Position numbers and translations under genes: made by a program. Below, in pieces: positions 32,476 through 41,131 of a stretch of 64,000 nt of DNA. Source of the stretch: JAAFJM01 sp964529175. Its GTDB lineage: Bacteria > Bacteroidota > Bacteroidia > UKL13-3. The stretch is taken from positions 62,001 through 126,000 of the forward strand of contig CAZGVO010000006.1 of NCBI GenBank assembly GCA_964529175.1, given 5' to 3'. The notes beneath the pieces were generated by a model that was not told the origin of the DNA, ran no database searches, and was given only the letters and a program-made list of their open reading frames with translations. Position 1 is the stretch's first letter; each line of letters opens with the position of its first letter.

Positions 32476-33465
32476 ATGACAAGCTTTACAAAAGAAACTT
32501 ACATGCGTTGGTTTGAGCAGATGATGCTTATGCGCAGATTTGAAGAGAAAACTGCTCAACTTTATGGGCAACAAAAAATAAAGGGCTTTTGCCATTTATA
32601 TATTGGCCAAGAAGCTGTTGTGGCTGGAACTATGAGTGCTTTAAATAGTGATGATAGAATTATTACTGCTTACCGCGATCATGCTCATGCATTGGCTTGT
32701 GGTATTTCGGCTAATGCTGTTATGGCAGAGCTTTATGGTAAAGTTACAGGTTGCTCAAAAGGAAAAGGTGGTTCTATGCACATGTTTAGCAAAGAGCATA
32801 ACTTTTTTGGCGGACATGGTATTGTTGGAGGTCAAATTCCGTTAGGTGCAGGAATTGCTTTTGCCGATATGTACAGAGGTGGAAAACAAGTAACTGTGTG
32901 TTATATGGGCGATGGTGCTGTACGTCAAGGTGCATTACACGAAGCTTTTAACATGGCTATGCTTTGGAAAATTCCAGTAATTTTTGTTTGCGAAAACAAT
33001 GGTTATGCTATGGGAACTTCTGTGGAACGTACTACCAACCAAATGGATATTTATAAAATTGGTTTAGCTTACGATATGCCTTGCAAAGAGGTAGATGGTA
33101 TGCAAGCTGAAACTGTTCATGAGGCAATTGCTGAGGCAGCCGAAAGAGCTAGAAAAGGCGATGGACCAACATTTTTAGAAATTAGAACTTACCGTTACCG
33201 TGGTCACTCTATGAGCGATCCTGCTAAATATAGAACCAAAGAAGAAGTAGAAGAGTACAAAATGCGTGATCCTTTGGAAAGAGTAAGAAAAACAATTTTA
33301 GATAATAAATGGGCTACCGAAGCAGAATTAGAAGCTGCTGAAGAAAAAATAATGGCTGAAGTTTTAGCATCGGTTGAGTTTAGCGAAAACTCTCCTTATC
33401 CTGAAGGTTCAGCTTTATGGGAGGATGTTTATTCAGAGCCAAACTATCCATTTATTACCGAATAA
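32476..33465 (+). CDS. pdhA: Pyruvate dehydrogenase E1 component, alpha subunit
   Basis: 329 residues. With the beta subunit it decarboxylates pyruvate using thiamine diphosphate in the pyruvate dehydrogenase complex. The ThDP motif GDGAVRQGALHEAFNMAMLWKIPVIFVCENN (about 150-180) begins GDG and ends NN. The loop YRYRGHSMSDPAKYRTKEEV (about 237-256) corresponds to the active-site loop containing the E1 phosphorylation sites in other organisms. Length is typical for the Bacteroidota alpha subunit. The beta subunit gene is not adjacent: the next gene is a TPR protein. Confidence 0.93.
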   Translation: MTSFTKETYMRWFEQMMLMRRFEEKTAQLYGQQKIKGFCHLYIGQEAVVAGTMSALNSDDRIITAYRDHAHALACGISANAVMAELYGKVTGCSKGKGGSMHMFSKEHNFFGGHGIVGGQIPLGAGIAFADMYRGGKQVTVCYMGDGAVRQGALHEAFNMAMLWKIPVIFVCENNGYAMGTSVERTTNQMDIYKIGLAYDMPCKEVDGMQAETVHEAIAEAAERARKGDGPTFLEIRTYRYRGHSMSDPAKYRTKEEVEEYKMRDPLERVRKTILDNKWATEAELEAAEEKIMAEVLASVEFSENSPYPEGSALWEDVYSEPNYPFITE

Positions 33466-33509
33466 AATTAGATTATTTAATTAAAGAACTTATAAAATAA
33501 CAAAAGGAA

Positions 33510-34208
33510 ATGTCAGAAAAACACAACGAGAAGGGTTTAGATTTAGATGCAACACTTATGGAAACTACCCATAAGGTAGAGGATTTTTACCATAAGAATA
33601 GAAAAAACATTTTAACTGCTTTAGGTGTGATTGTAGTAGCAGTAGTGGGTTACTGGAGTTTTACTAAATTTTACTTAGAAGGTAAAGAGAAAGATGCTCA
33701 AGTAGCAATTTTCCCTGCGCAAGCTTGGTTTGAGGTTGATTCATTTAACTTAGCACTAAATGGTGATGGCAAAGGTAAACTAGGTTTTATAGAAATAGCT
33801 AACGAATTTGGCATGACTAAAACGGGTAATTTAGCACATTATTATGCAGGAGTTTGCTATATGCAAAAAGGTGAATTTGCTAATGCTATTGAGCAATTAG
33901 AAGACTTTAGCACTGACAATAAATTAATTGGCCCATTGGCAGTTGGTTTATTAGGAGATGCTTATAGCGAAACAAACGACTTTGATAAAGCAGTTAAAAA
34001 CTATGCTAAAGCAGCTAACATGAGTAAAAATAAATTAACAGCTCCTATTTTTTTAAAGAAAGCTGGTTTTATTTACGAAGAGCAAAAAGATTGGGGTAAT
34101 GCTTTAAGTATGTACGAAAAAATTAAAAACGACTATCCCGATGCTACCGAAGCAAGCGATATTGATAAATTTATTGCTCGCGCACAAGCAGCAAAAGACT
34201 CTAAATAA
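33510..34208 (+). CDS. Membrane-anchored tetratricopeptide-repeat protein
   Basis: 232 residues. A cytoplasmic N-terminus is followed by a transmembrane segment (ILTALGVIVVAVVGYWSF, about 35-52) and a YfgM-like periplasmic TPR domain: YAGVCYMQKGEFANAIEQLEDF, LLGDAYSETNDFDKAVKNYAKA and AGFIYEEQKDWGNALSMYEKI. Such proteins are thought to act as chaperone-like scaffolds at the inner membrane. Placement directly before ribH is common in Bacteroidota in my memory. It is closed by its own terminator. Confidence 0.85.
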   Translation: MSEKHNEKGLDLDATLMETTHKVEDFYHKNRKNILTALGVIVVAVVGYWSFTKFYLEGKEKDAQVAIFPAQAWFEVDSFNLALNGDGKGKLGFIEIANEFGMTKTGNLAHYYAGVCYMQKGEFANAIEQLEDFSTDNKLIGPLAVGLLGDAYSETNDFDKAVKNYAKAANMSKNKLTAPIFLKKAGFIYEEQKDWGNALSMYEKIKNDYPDATEASDIDKFIARAQAAKDSK

Positions 34209-34228
34209 TTAATAAACAAAATAGTAAG

Positions 34229-34260
34229 AAACCATCCAGTTAATAATGGATGGTTTTTTT
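34229..34260 (+). terminator. Terminator after the TPR gene
   Basis: AAACCATCC (34229-34237) pairs with GGATGGTTT (34248-34256), with a 10-nt loop and seven T's. It overlaps an in-frame ATG at 34250 that could have been mistaken for the ribH start. Confidence 0.88.
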
Positions 34261-34279
34261 ATTTATAAACAAAAATAAA

Positions 34280-34774
34280 ATGGCAACTAAATTAAAGAAC
34301 TTATCAGACACTAACTTAGAGGATAGTAAAGCTTTTACTAAAACTAAAATTAGTTTAGTAGTAGCAGAGTGGAATAGCGAAATTACTTTTGCGCTTCGCG
34401 ATGGGGCAATTGAGTTTTTAACTAAAATGGGTGTAAAGGAAAAAAACATTTTAATTAGCTATGTACCAGGCGCATACGAATTGGCTTTTGGAGCTCAATT
34501 AGTAGCTGAAAAAACCAAATGTGATTCTATTATTACCATTGGTTGCATCATTAAAGGCGATACTCCTCACTTTGATTTTATTAGCGATGCTTGTGCAAAC
34601 GGAATTATGCAAGTAGGTTTAAGCTACGGCTTACCTGTTATATTTGGTGTTTTAACCACCAACGATTTAAAGCAAGCGCAAGAACGTAGTGGAGGAAAAC
34701 ATGGAAACAAAGGCATTGAAGCCGCAGAAACTGCTTTAAAAATGATTGCTTTACAAACACAATTAAGTAAATAA
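34280..34774 (+). CDS. ribH: 6,7-dimethyl-8-ribityllumazine synthase
   Basis: 164 residues from the ATG at 34280. The enzyme joins the pyrimidinedione and dihydroxybutanone phosphate to form lumazine, the penultimate step of riboflavin synthesis. Motifs include LVVAEWNSEIT (substrate loop), SYVPGAYELAFGAQ, GCIIKGDTPHFDFI (with the active-site His) and FGVLTTNDLKQAQERSG. A longer frame from 34250 is rejected because that ATG lies in the preceding terminator. The other rib genes are not nearby. A 27-residue ORF follows after 4 bp. Confidence 0.96.
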   Translation: MATKLKNLSDTNLEDSKAFTKTKISLVVAEWNSEITFALRDGAIEFLTKMGVKEKNILISYVPGAYELAFGAQLVAEKTKCDSIITIGCIIKGDTPHFDFISDACANGIMQVGLSYGLPVIFGVLTTNDLKQAQERSGGKHGNKGIEAAETALKMIALQTQLSK

Positions 34775-34778
34775 AACC

Positions 34779-34862
34779 ATGGGAATATTTTTTTATATAT
34801 TGATATTTTCAATAGGAGTAGGAATGGTCTTTTTATTTAAGAAATATTCGAAAAAAGACTGA
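34779..34862 (+). CDS. 27-residue single-helix membrane protein candidate
   Basis: ATG at 34779 to TGA at 34862 encodes 27 residues: a short hydrophobic helix (IFFYILIFSIGVGMVFLF) followed by the basic tail KKYSKKD. It starts 4 bp after the ribH stop and is followed by a strong terminator 20 bp later, so it lies inside the ribH transcript. The positive tail predicts an N-out, C-in orientation. Too short to assign to a family; real translation is inferred from structure and position. Confidence 0.45.
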   Translation: MGIFFYILIFSIGVGMVFLFKKYSKKD

Positions 34863-34882
34863 TTGAAATAACAGCGAATTGT

Positions 34883-34917
34883 AAAAGCCATTGAGAAAAT
34901 TAATCTCAATGGCTTTT
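34883..34917 (+). terminator. Terminator after ribH
   Basis: AAAAGCCATTGAGA (34883-34896) pairs perfectly with TCTCAATGGCTTTT (34904-34917), with a 7-nt loop and T-run. Confidence 0.92.
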
Positions 34918-34960
34918 TGTTTAATAAATAATTAAATATATTCGACTAAAATTTTATTTC

Positions 34961-37711
34961 ATGAAAAAGTTTGTCCAGTTTTTGTTCCTAATTTTGGTAA
35001 TTGCAATTAATGCTAATGCCAGCAATATCAATAAACCTATATCTTCGCAATACGGTTTTATAGAAAACAAAGGACAAATAATTGATCAAAATAACAATCC
35101 AAACCCTAGTGTTTTGTACTTGTATAATGGCAATGGATTACGTGTGCAATTGCGAAAAGAAGGTTTTAGTTATGAAGTAATAAATACCATAAAAACGCCT
35201 AAAACCATCATAGATAAAGTGCCTCATGGTAAGTTTGCTTCTCAAGTAGATTCGTTTGATATAACCTACCAAACACACAGAGTGGATATAAACTTTAAAG
35301 ATGGAAACAAAAATGCAGCACTAAAACCTTACCAACCTGCAAACGATTTTATAAACTACTACACCACAGGAACAAGTGAAGCAGGAGTAACCAATGTGCA
35401 TCATTTTCAAAAAGTAGTGTACGAAAATGTGTATCCAAATATTGATATAGAATTTGTGTTGAACGATGCAGCTAACAAAGGGAAATTTAAATACAATTTT
35501 ATAGTGAAACCCAATGGGAATTTGGCTGATATAAAACTAGCATTTTTAGGTGCAAACAGCACCAGTTTAAACCAAGCGGGTAATATATTAATAGAAACAA
35601 CTTATGGAAACATAGAAGAAAATATTCCGTTAAGTTATGTTATAAATAATAACAATTCTCACAGCACCATCAAAGCTAATTTTACAGCACTTGACAATAA
35701 TACTTATGGTATAATAGCCGAAAACTATAACCATAACCAAACATTGGTAATAGACCCAACCAATTGGACTACTTATTACGGAGGGTCTAGTGTTGATTTT
35801 GGCTCAGGAATAGCAACGGATGCAACTGGTAATATATTAATAACAGGAAGCACAGGCACATTAGGACAGTCTGGCTCAACTAATGCAATAGCAACTGCTG
35901 GAGCACACCAAACAACAATGGGTGGTGGTTCTGATGCTTTTATAGCCAAGTTTAATACAAATGGAATTATTCAGTGGGCTACTTATTATGGGGGGAGTGG
36001 TGATGATTACGGTGATGGAATAGCAACAGATATCAATGGAAATGTAATAATAACAGGAGAAACTAGATCAAGCAATGCTATAGCAACTGTTGGAGCACAC
36101 CAAACGGTATTTGGTAGCAGTATTTCAAGCAGTGATGCTTTTATAGCTAAGTTTGATAGCAGTGGAGTAAGACAATGGGCTACTTATTATGGAGGGAGTA
36201 ATAATGATAAAGGAAGTGGTATTGCAACAGATGCCAGTGGGAATATAATAATAACAGGGACAACTTCATCAACAAATGCTATAGTCACCGTTGGAGCGCA
36301 CCAAACAACTTTGGGGGGAGTTCCAGGATTTAATGGAGATGCTTTTGTTGTGAAGTTCAATAGCAATGGCGTAAGGCAATGGGCTACTTATTATGGAGGG
36401 AGTAATTCTGATGAAGGAAACGGAATAACAATAGATGTTGGAGGAAATATTTTAATAACAGGGTCAACTTTTTCACTAAATGCAATAGCAACTGTTGGAG
36501 CATACCAAACAGTGCTTGGTAGCAGCAGTAGCATGGGCGTTTATGATGCTTTTATAGCCAAGTTCAATAGTAATGGCGTAAGGCAATGGGCTACTTATTA
36601 TGGAGGAAGTGATAATGAATTAGGAAATGGAATAGCAGCAGATGCCAATGGGAATGTTATTATTACAGGTCAAACAAGATCAAGCAATGCCATAGCAACT
36701 GTTGGAGCACACCAAACGGTATTTGGTAGCAGTAGTTCAAGCAATGATGCTTTTATAGCCAAGTTTAGTAGCAATGGATTAATGCAATGGGCTACTTATT
36801 ATGGAGGGAGTCTTGAGGATAATGGAAGAGGAGTAATAACGGATGCCAATGGGAATGTACTGATAATTGGATTTACTAAATCAAGCAATGCAATAGCAAC
36901 GATTGGTTCACGTCAATCAATATATGGCGGAGGAAATTATGATGCTTTTATAGTCAAGTTTGATACTAATGGCGTAAGGCAATGGGCTACTTATTATGGT
37001 GGGAGTTTTGAAGATAATGGAAGAGGAATAACAAAAGATGCCAATGAGAATATTATAATAACAGGATGGACTGCATCAACTAATGCCATAGCATCAATTG
37101 GTGCATACCAAACATCTTTCGGTGGGGGCTTTGATGCGTTCATTGCTAAATTCAATTCCAACGGAACTTTACCAATAAAACTCATTTCATTTAATGCAAC
37201 TTTAGTAAACGAAAAAGTAAATTGTATTTGGGAAACAGCATCAGAAATTAACAATGATTATTTTACCGTAGAAAGAAGCAAGGATGGCAATGGTTTTGAA
37301 GCTGTTGGAAATATAAAAGGACAAGGAAATTCAAACAGCAATATTCGTTACAGTTACACTGATAATAATCCTTTTAGAGGCATTAGTTACTACCGTTTAA
37401 AGCAAACAGATTTTGATGGAAAATACACTTATAGCGAAATAAAAAAGGTAGGATTGGATAAAGAATTGGCGTCTAAAATTTCATTGTATTATGAAAATAA
37501 TAATCCAATAATTTCAATCAGCTCATTGGTTGAAAACAAAGTTGCTATTGAACTTATTAACTTGAACGGGATAAAGTTATTTACCAATGAACAGCCAATA
37601 ATTAAAGGTGAAAATACTTTTGCTATTGATGGAAATATAACTCCAGGTTTGTATTTATTAAAAGTACAAATGGAAAATGAAGTGAAGTATTTTAAAGTTT
37701 GGATGAGGTAG
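34961..37711 (+). CDS. T9SS-exported SBBP-repeat beta-propeller protein
   Basis: 916 residues with a signal peptide (FVQFLFLILVIAINANA). Residues about 25-265 form the beta-rich module usually found before SBBP repeats (ENKGQIIDQNNN... INYYTTGTSEAGVTNVHHFQKVVYENVYPNIDIEF). Seven repeats then follow, each WATYYGGS.xD.G.GIATD.NGN..ITG.T.S.NAIAT.GAHQT..G...DAFIAKFNSNG, matching a seven-bladed propeller. The C-terminus has a FTVERSKDGNGFE / YYRLKQTDFDGKYTYSE Fn3-like part and a T9SS type A-like sorting domain (GLYLLKVQ...KYFKVWMR). Likely cell-surface; partner or ligand unknown. Confidence 0.88.
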   Translation: MKKFVQFLFLILVIAINANASNINKPISSQYGFIENKGQIIDQNNNPNPSVLYLYNGNGLRVQLRKEGFSYEVINTIKTPKTIIDKVPHGKFASQVDSFDITYQTHRVDINFKDGNKNAALKPYQPANDFINYYTTGTSEAGVTNVHHFQKVVYENVYPNIDIEFVLNDAANKGKFKYNFIVKPNGNLADIKLAFLGANSTSLNQAGNILIETTYGNIEENIPLSYVINNNNSHSTIKANFTALDNNTYGIIAENYNHNQTLVIDPTNWTTYYGGSSVDFGSGIATDATGNILITGSTGTLGQSGSTNAIATAGAHQTTMGGGSDAFIAKFNTNGIIQWATYYGGSGDDYGDGIATDINGNVIITGETRSSNAIATVGAHQTVFGSSISSSDAFIAKFDSSGVRQWATYYGGSNNDKGSGIATDASGNIIITGTTSSTNAIVTVGAHQTTLGGVPGFNGDAFVVKFNSNGVRQWATYYGGSNSDEGNGITIDVGGNILITGSTFSLNAIATVGAYQTVLGSSSSMGVYDAFIAKFNSNGVRQWATYYGGSDNELGNGIAADANGNVIITGQTRSSNAIATVGAHQTVFGSSSSSNDAFIAKFSSNGLMQWATYYGGSLEDNGRGVITDANGNVLIIGFTKSSNAIATIGSRQSIYGGGNYDAFIVKFDTNGVRQWATYYGGSFEDNGRGITKDANENIIITGWTASTNAIASIGAYQTSFGGGFDAFIAKFNSNGTLPIKLISFNATLVNEKVNCIWETASEINNDYFTVERSKDGNGFEAVGNIKGQGNSNSNIRYSYTDNNPFRGISYYRLKQTDFDGKYTYSEIKKVGLDKELASKISLYYENNNPIISISSLVENKVAIELINLNGIKLFTNEQPIIKGENTFAIDGNITPGLYLLKVQMENEVKYFKVWMR

Positions 37712-37813
37712 AAAACGCCAAAGATTTATTCAAACACGAGGTCTGTTCGGAATTATCACTAAAAATAATACCAATCTTTTAACCTCAAAAGCTTTCTATA
37801 TTTAAATTGACCT

Positions 37814-37821
37814 TATATTTG
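37814..37821 (+). promoter_or_regulatory. Candidate -7 box for the rhuM-like gene
   Basis: TATATTTG fits TAnnTTTG and lies only 7 bp before the ATG at 37829, so a transcript from it would be nearly leaderless. No TTTG is at the usual upstream spacing. Confidence 0.3.
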
Positions 37822-37828
37822 TTTTGCA

Positions 37829-38305
37829 ATGAGTGAAATTGAAATATATAAATCTGCTGACGATGCAATTGAACTTCAAGTAAGTTTTGATGATGAAACT
37901 GTGTGGCTGTCGCAAAAACAAATGGCTAATTTATTCGGTAGAAATAGGGTTGCAATTACTCAACATATAGGAAATATTTTTAAGGAGGAAGAGTTGAATG
38001 AAAAAGTGGTGTGTAAGGATTTCTTACATACCACTCAACATGGTGCAATAACCGGAAAAACACAAGAAAAACCCATTAAATATTATAATCTTGATGTAAT
38101 CATCTCAGTAGGTTACAGAGTGAAATCAAAGCAAGGCACTCAATTCCGACAATGGGCAACCCAACGTTTGAAAGACTACTTGGTGCAAGGATATGCAATA
38201 AATGAAAAACGGTTAAAAGAAGCCAACAGTAAATTACAAGATTTACAAAAAGCCATTACTTTAGCTGTGAAAGCGGGAAATAAAACAACATATTCATATT
38301 CTTAA
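37829..38305 (+). pseudogene. Truncated RhuM-like protein gene
   Basis: 158 residues: MSEIEIYKSADDAIELQVSFDDETVWLSQKQMANLFGRNRVAITQHIGNIF is the helix-turn-helix-like start of the RhuM family, and YNLDVIISVGYRVKSKQGTQFRQWATQRLKDYLVQGYAINEKRL is its conserved middle. Family members are usually about twice this length (from memory), so the C-terminal half is missing. The frame ends AVKAGNKTTYSYS and stops 18 bp before a large inverted repeat, which suggests truncation at that site. RhuM-like genes are commonly accessory and transferred between strains. The remaining part could still be expressed. Confidence 0.7.
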
Positions 38306-38322
38306 TTCTTCAAGTTATAGCG

Positions 38323-38376
38323 AACGAAGTGAAGCAATCTCATTTTCTGTTAGTTTAAAAATTGCTTCACTTCGTT
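38323..38376. repeat. 16-bp perfect inverted repeat next to the truncated RhuM gene
   Basis: AACGAAGTGAAGCAAT (38323-38338) and its exact complement ATTGCTTCACTTCGTT (38361-38376) are separated by 22 bp. It would make a strong hairpin and has no T-run. It resembles the GAAGTG-containing arms of the dispersed family only in part. Confidence 0.85.
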
Positions 38377-38555
38377 AACAACAACAAAGCTATATTTTCA
38401 GAAATTATTGAATTATGTAAAAGGACTAATGAAAATATTTATTCATTAAGAGTAAAAAGAATGCTAAGCATAATGCTTAAAAAACTTTCCCAAAAATCAA
38501 TCGTATATTTTGTTAAACAAGTATGCTTAAATGTGAGCAAAGCTTAGCATAAGGC

Positions 38556-38588
38556 TTTGTGGTAAAAAAAGTTTAGGCATTAATTTTG
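38556..38588 (+). promoter_or_regulatory. Promoter of the glucosaminidase/LysM gene
   Basis: TTTG (38556-38559), 21 bp, then TAATTTTG (38581-38588): a full match to the Bacteroidota -33/-7 pattern TTTG-N19-21-TAnnTTTG. The start codon is 26 bp downstream. Confidence 0.6.
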
Positions 38589-38613
38589 TCGATTACGAAT
38601 TTTATTGATTGAT

Positions 38614-40248
38614 ATGAGGTATATTTTTAATATATTATTGTGTTTTTGGGGTTTAGCGGCCTTGGCACAAGATGAGGTAAAACCAAAGTTAACTGTAGAA
38701 CAATACATTGAAAAGTATTCGGCTTTGGCAGTAGAGGAAATGTACCGCAGTCATATTCCGGCAAGTATTACTTTGGCGCAAGGTATTTTAGAAAGTGGTA
38801 ATGGAAACAGCCGTTTGGCTACTCAAGCCAATAACCATTTTGGAATAAAATGTAAGGCTAGTTGGACTGGTCAAACCATGTATGAAGATGATGATGCTCC
38901 ACAAGAATGTTTTAGAAAATACGATGCTGCCATTGATAGTTACCGCGATCATTCTGATTTTTTGATGAACAATAAGCGCTATGCTTTTTTATTTGATTTA
39001 GATAGTAAAGACTACAAAGGCTGGGCTTACGGACTTAAAAAAGCTGGTTATGCTACCAATCCTCAGTACCCTGAATTGCTGATTACTTTTATTGAAAAAC
39101 ACGGTTTGCATAAGTACGATGAAATAAAAAGAAGCGAAGAGGAAGAAAAAGAGCAAGCCGAGGAAAAAGCCCAAATAGTAAAAACTTATGGCAAAGAAAT
39201 AATGATTAATGGAGTGCCCGCCATTACTGCCAAAGCCAACGAAAGTTTTGCTCAAATTGCTCTAAATTACGATATTAAAGTTTATCAGTTGTATAAATAC
39301 AACGATTTACAAAAAGACGATGAGTGCCACGAAGGAGATACGATTTTTTTGAAAAACAAAAAAAATAAGGCAGAAATAGAAACTTGTATTTTTGGTAAAG
39401 GCGATAATACCCATAAAATTTCTCAACGTTATGCCGTTAAATTAGAGAAAATACTTTCTCGAAATAACTTGGTTTTAAATCAACAACCTGCTGTTGGTCA
39501 AGTAATTTACTTAAACAGTAAACGTGCTGATAATATAGTAATTGCGGATACTGCCATTCAACGCGATTCGGTAGAAATAGTAAAAACTGAAACTGCACCT
39601 AATGTAATTAAGGTAGATACTATAGTAATGAACGAAACCGTTTATGAAGACCCAAAAAAGAATATTGAAACCATGTTTCCGGTTAATGAAAATACATTAA
39701 GTTATTTTGATACGTTAGAAGAAAAAAAATCGGAATTATCGTTTTTTCATACGGTGCAGGCAGGCGAAACTTTATATAGCATTGCCAAAAAATACAATGT
39801 AAAAGTGGATGCGTTGCAATTTTTGAACGCCATGAAAAACAACAATATTGAAGTTGGACAAAAGTTAATTATTAACCCAAATTTACCAAGTGCCGATACC
39901 AAAGAACCTCAACCTGTTCCTGGTTACCACATTGTTCGTCATGGTGAAACTTTATTTGCTATTTCAAAAATGTATAATATTTCAGTTTCTGACTTGAAAG
40001 CAATTAATACTTTGATTAACAACGATATAAAAATAGACCAAAGGTTAATAATTGTGCCTGTAAAAACCACTTCTGGAGGTGAGGTAAAAACACCAACAGG
40101 CAGTGCAGATGCATTTTATTATACTATTGAAAAGGGCGAAACGTTATTTGGTATAGGCCGAAAATTCAATGTTTCGATGACTGATTTAAGAAAACTGAAT
40201 ACTCATTTAAACCAAGCAAAAGCAGGCGAAAAAATTAGAATCAGGTAA
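38614..40248 (+). CDS. Exported glucosaminidase with LysM domains
   Basis: 544 residues from the ATG at 38614, which begins a clean signal peptide (MRYIFNILLCFWGLAALAQ); the TTG at 38605 is rejected. A GH73 glucosaminidase domain covers about 28-165: AVEEMYRSHIPASITLAQGILESGNGNSRLA with the catalytic Glu in ILESG, then NNHFGIKC and FRKYDAAIDSYRDHSDFL. After a Glu/Lys-rich linker and a degenerate LysM pair there are three clear LysM domains (HTVQAGETLYSIAKKYNV, HIVRHGETLFAISKMYNI and YTIEKGETLFGIGRKFNV). It would hydrolyse peptidoglycan during growth or division. Confidence 0.92.
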   Translation: MRYIFNILLCFWGLAALAQDEVKPKLTVEQYIEKYSALAVEEMYRSHIPASITLAQGILESGNGNSRLATQANNHFGIKCKASWTGQTMYEDDDAPQECFRKYDAAIDSYRDHSDFLMNNKRYAFLFDLDSKDYKGWAYGLKKAGYATNPQYPELLITFIEKHGLHKYDEIKRSEEEEKEQAEEKAQIVKTYGKEIMINGVPAITAKANESFAQIALNYDIKVYQLYKYNDLQKDDECHEGDTIFLKNKKNKAEIETCIFGKGDNTHKISQRYAVKLEKILSRNNLVLNQQPAVGQVIYLNSKRADNIVIADTAIQRDSVEIVKTETAPNVIKVDTIVMNETVYEDPKKNIETMFPVNENTLSYFDTLEEKKSELSFFHTVQAGETLYSIAKKYNVKVDALQFLNAMKNNNIEVGQKLIINPNLPSADTKEPQPVPGYHIVRHGETLFAISKMYNISVSDLKAINTLINNDIKIDQRLIIVPVKTTSGGEVKTPTGSADAFYYTIEKGETLFGIGRKFNVSMTDLRKLNTHLNQAKAGEKIRIR

Positions 40249-40341
40249 AAAATTAAATATTTAGGTGCTTTGCAACTAATTTTACTTTGCTTAAATCAAT
40301 CAAATCATTATCATTGTAATTATTATTAAACTTATTCAATA

Positions 40342-41043
40342 ATGAAAAAAATATACTTTTCAGTAATTAGTACGTTATTATTTTTAGGAGCACAAGCTCA
40401 AATATCGTACGGTTTTGACTATAAAGAAAACTACGAAAGTTTTACCAATAAAGATGCAGGTTCTGCTATAACAATTGCATTGTATAATGCTAACCAAGAT
40501 AGCACCACGCGCCCTTACTCAGCTATTTTATCGGTAATTGACAATACAACAAAACCTAGTCTAAACGCAATTAATAAAACACATTTTGATATGCCTGCTC
40601 AGCAAAAAGTTGAGTTTTTACCTGGCCAAAAAGGGTATAGAAATATCATTAATGTACCAATTAATCCAATTGCCGACCCTGTATTTTGGGGACAAAGAGT
40701 TTTTGAATTAAATTTAGGAACTTTAGAAGGTTTTGCAGTGGGTAATTTAGTTAATGGGCACGAGTATTTTACTGTAGTAATTGATTACGATGGTAGTAAA
40801 ATTGGTGTTCCAAGAGTAAATAAAACCATGTTTACTATTTACCCTAACCCAAGTTCAAATAATATTTACGTTACTGGGGTTGAGTGCCAAAGTATTCAAA
40901 TTTTAGATTTAATGGGTAAAGTTGTTTTAGACCAAAATTTACCAAGTAATCAAATTAGTATTGAAACATTGCCAGCTGGTATTTATGTTTTAAATGCCAT
41001 GAGCGATAAAGGATTGGTTACTCAAAAAATTGTTAAACAATAA
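40342..41043 (+). CDS. Small T9SS-sorted exported protein
   Basis: 233 residues. A signal peptide (IYFSVISTLLFLGAQAQ) is followed by a beta-rich domain of unknown type (FDYKENYESFTNKDAGSAITIALYNANQDSTTRPYSAILSVID) and a T9SS type A sorting domain (TIYPNPSSNNIYVTGVECQSIQILDLMGKVVL... GIYVLNAMSDKGLVTQKIVKQ). It is expected at the cell surface or secreted. Neighbours give no clear functional hint; a terminator follows at once. Confidence 0.82.
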   Translation: MKKIYFSVISTLLFLGAQAQISYGFDYKENYESFTNKDAGSAITIALYNANQDSTTRPYSAILSVIDNTTKPSLNAINKTHFDMPAQQKVEFLPGQKGYRNIINVPINPIADPVFWGQRVFELNLGTLEGFAVGNLVNGHEYFTVVIDYDGSKIGVPRVNKTMFTIYPNPSSNNIYVTGVECQSIQILDLMGKVVLDQNLPSNQISIETLPAGIYVLNAMSDKGLVTQKIVKQ

Positions 41044-41060
41044 TTGATAAAAAAATATTG

Positions 41061-41094
41061 AAAAGCCGAAGTTTTTAAAACTTCGGCTTTTTTT
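41061..41094 (+). terminator. Terminator after the small T9SS gene
   Basis: AAAAGCCGAAGTTTT (41061-41075) pairs perfectly with AAAACTTCGGCTTTT (41077-41091), with a run of T's following. Confidence 0.93.
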
Positions 41095-41131
41095 ATGTTC
41101 GTTACTTCATAAATAGATTTATTTTTACCAC

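Noticed and set aside
34250..34279. Upstream in-frame ATG for ribH
   Set aside because: It lies in the stem and T-run of the terminator of the TPR gene; the ATG at 34280 gives the normal lumazine synthase start.
38362..38547. 60-residue frame after the truncated RhuM gene
   Set aside because: It starts with TTG inside the right arm of the inverted repeat, has no family resemblance and ends in low-complexity sequence with small hairpins (AAGCAT/ATGCTT). It could be a remnant, but nothing supports a gene.
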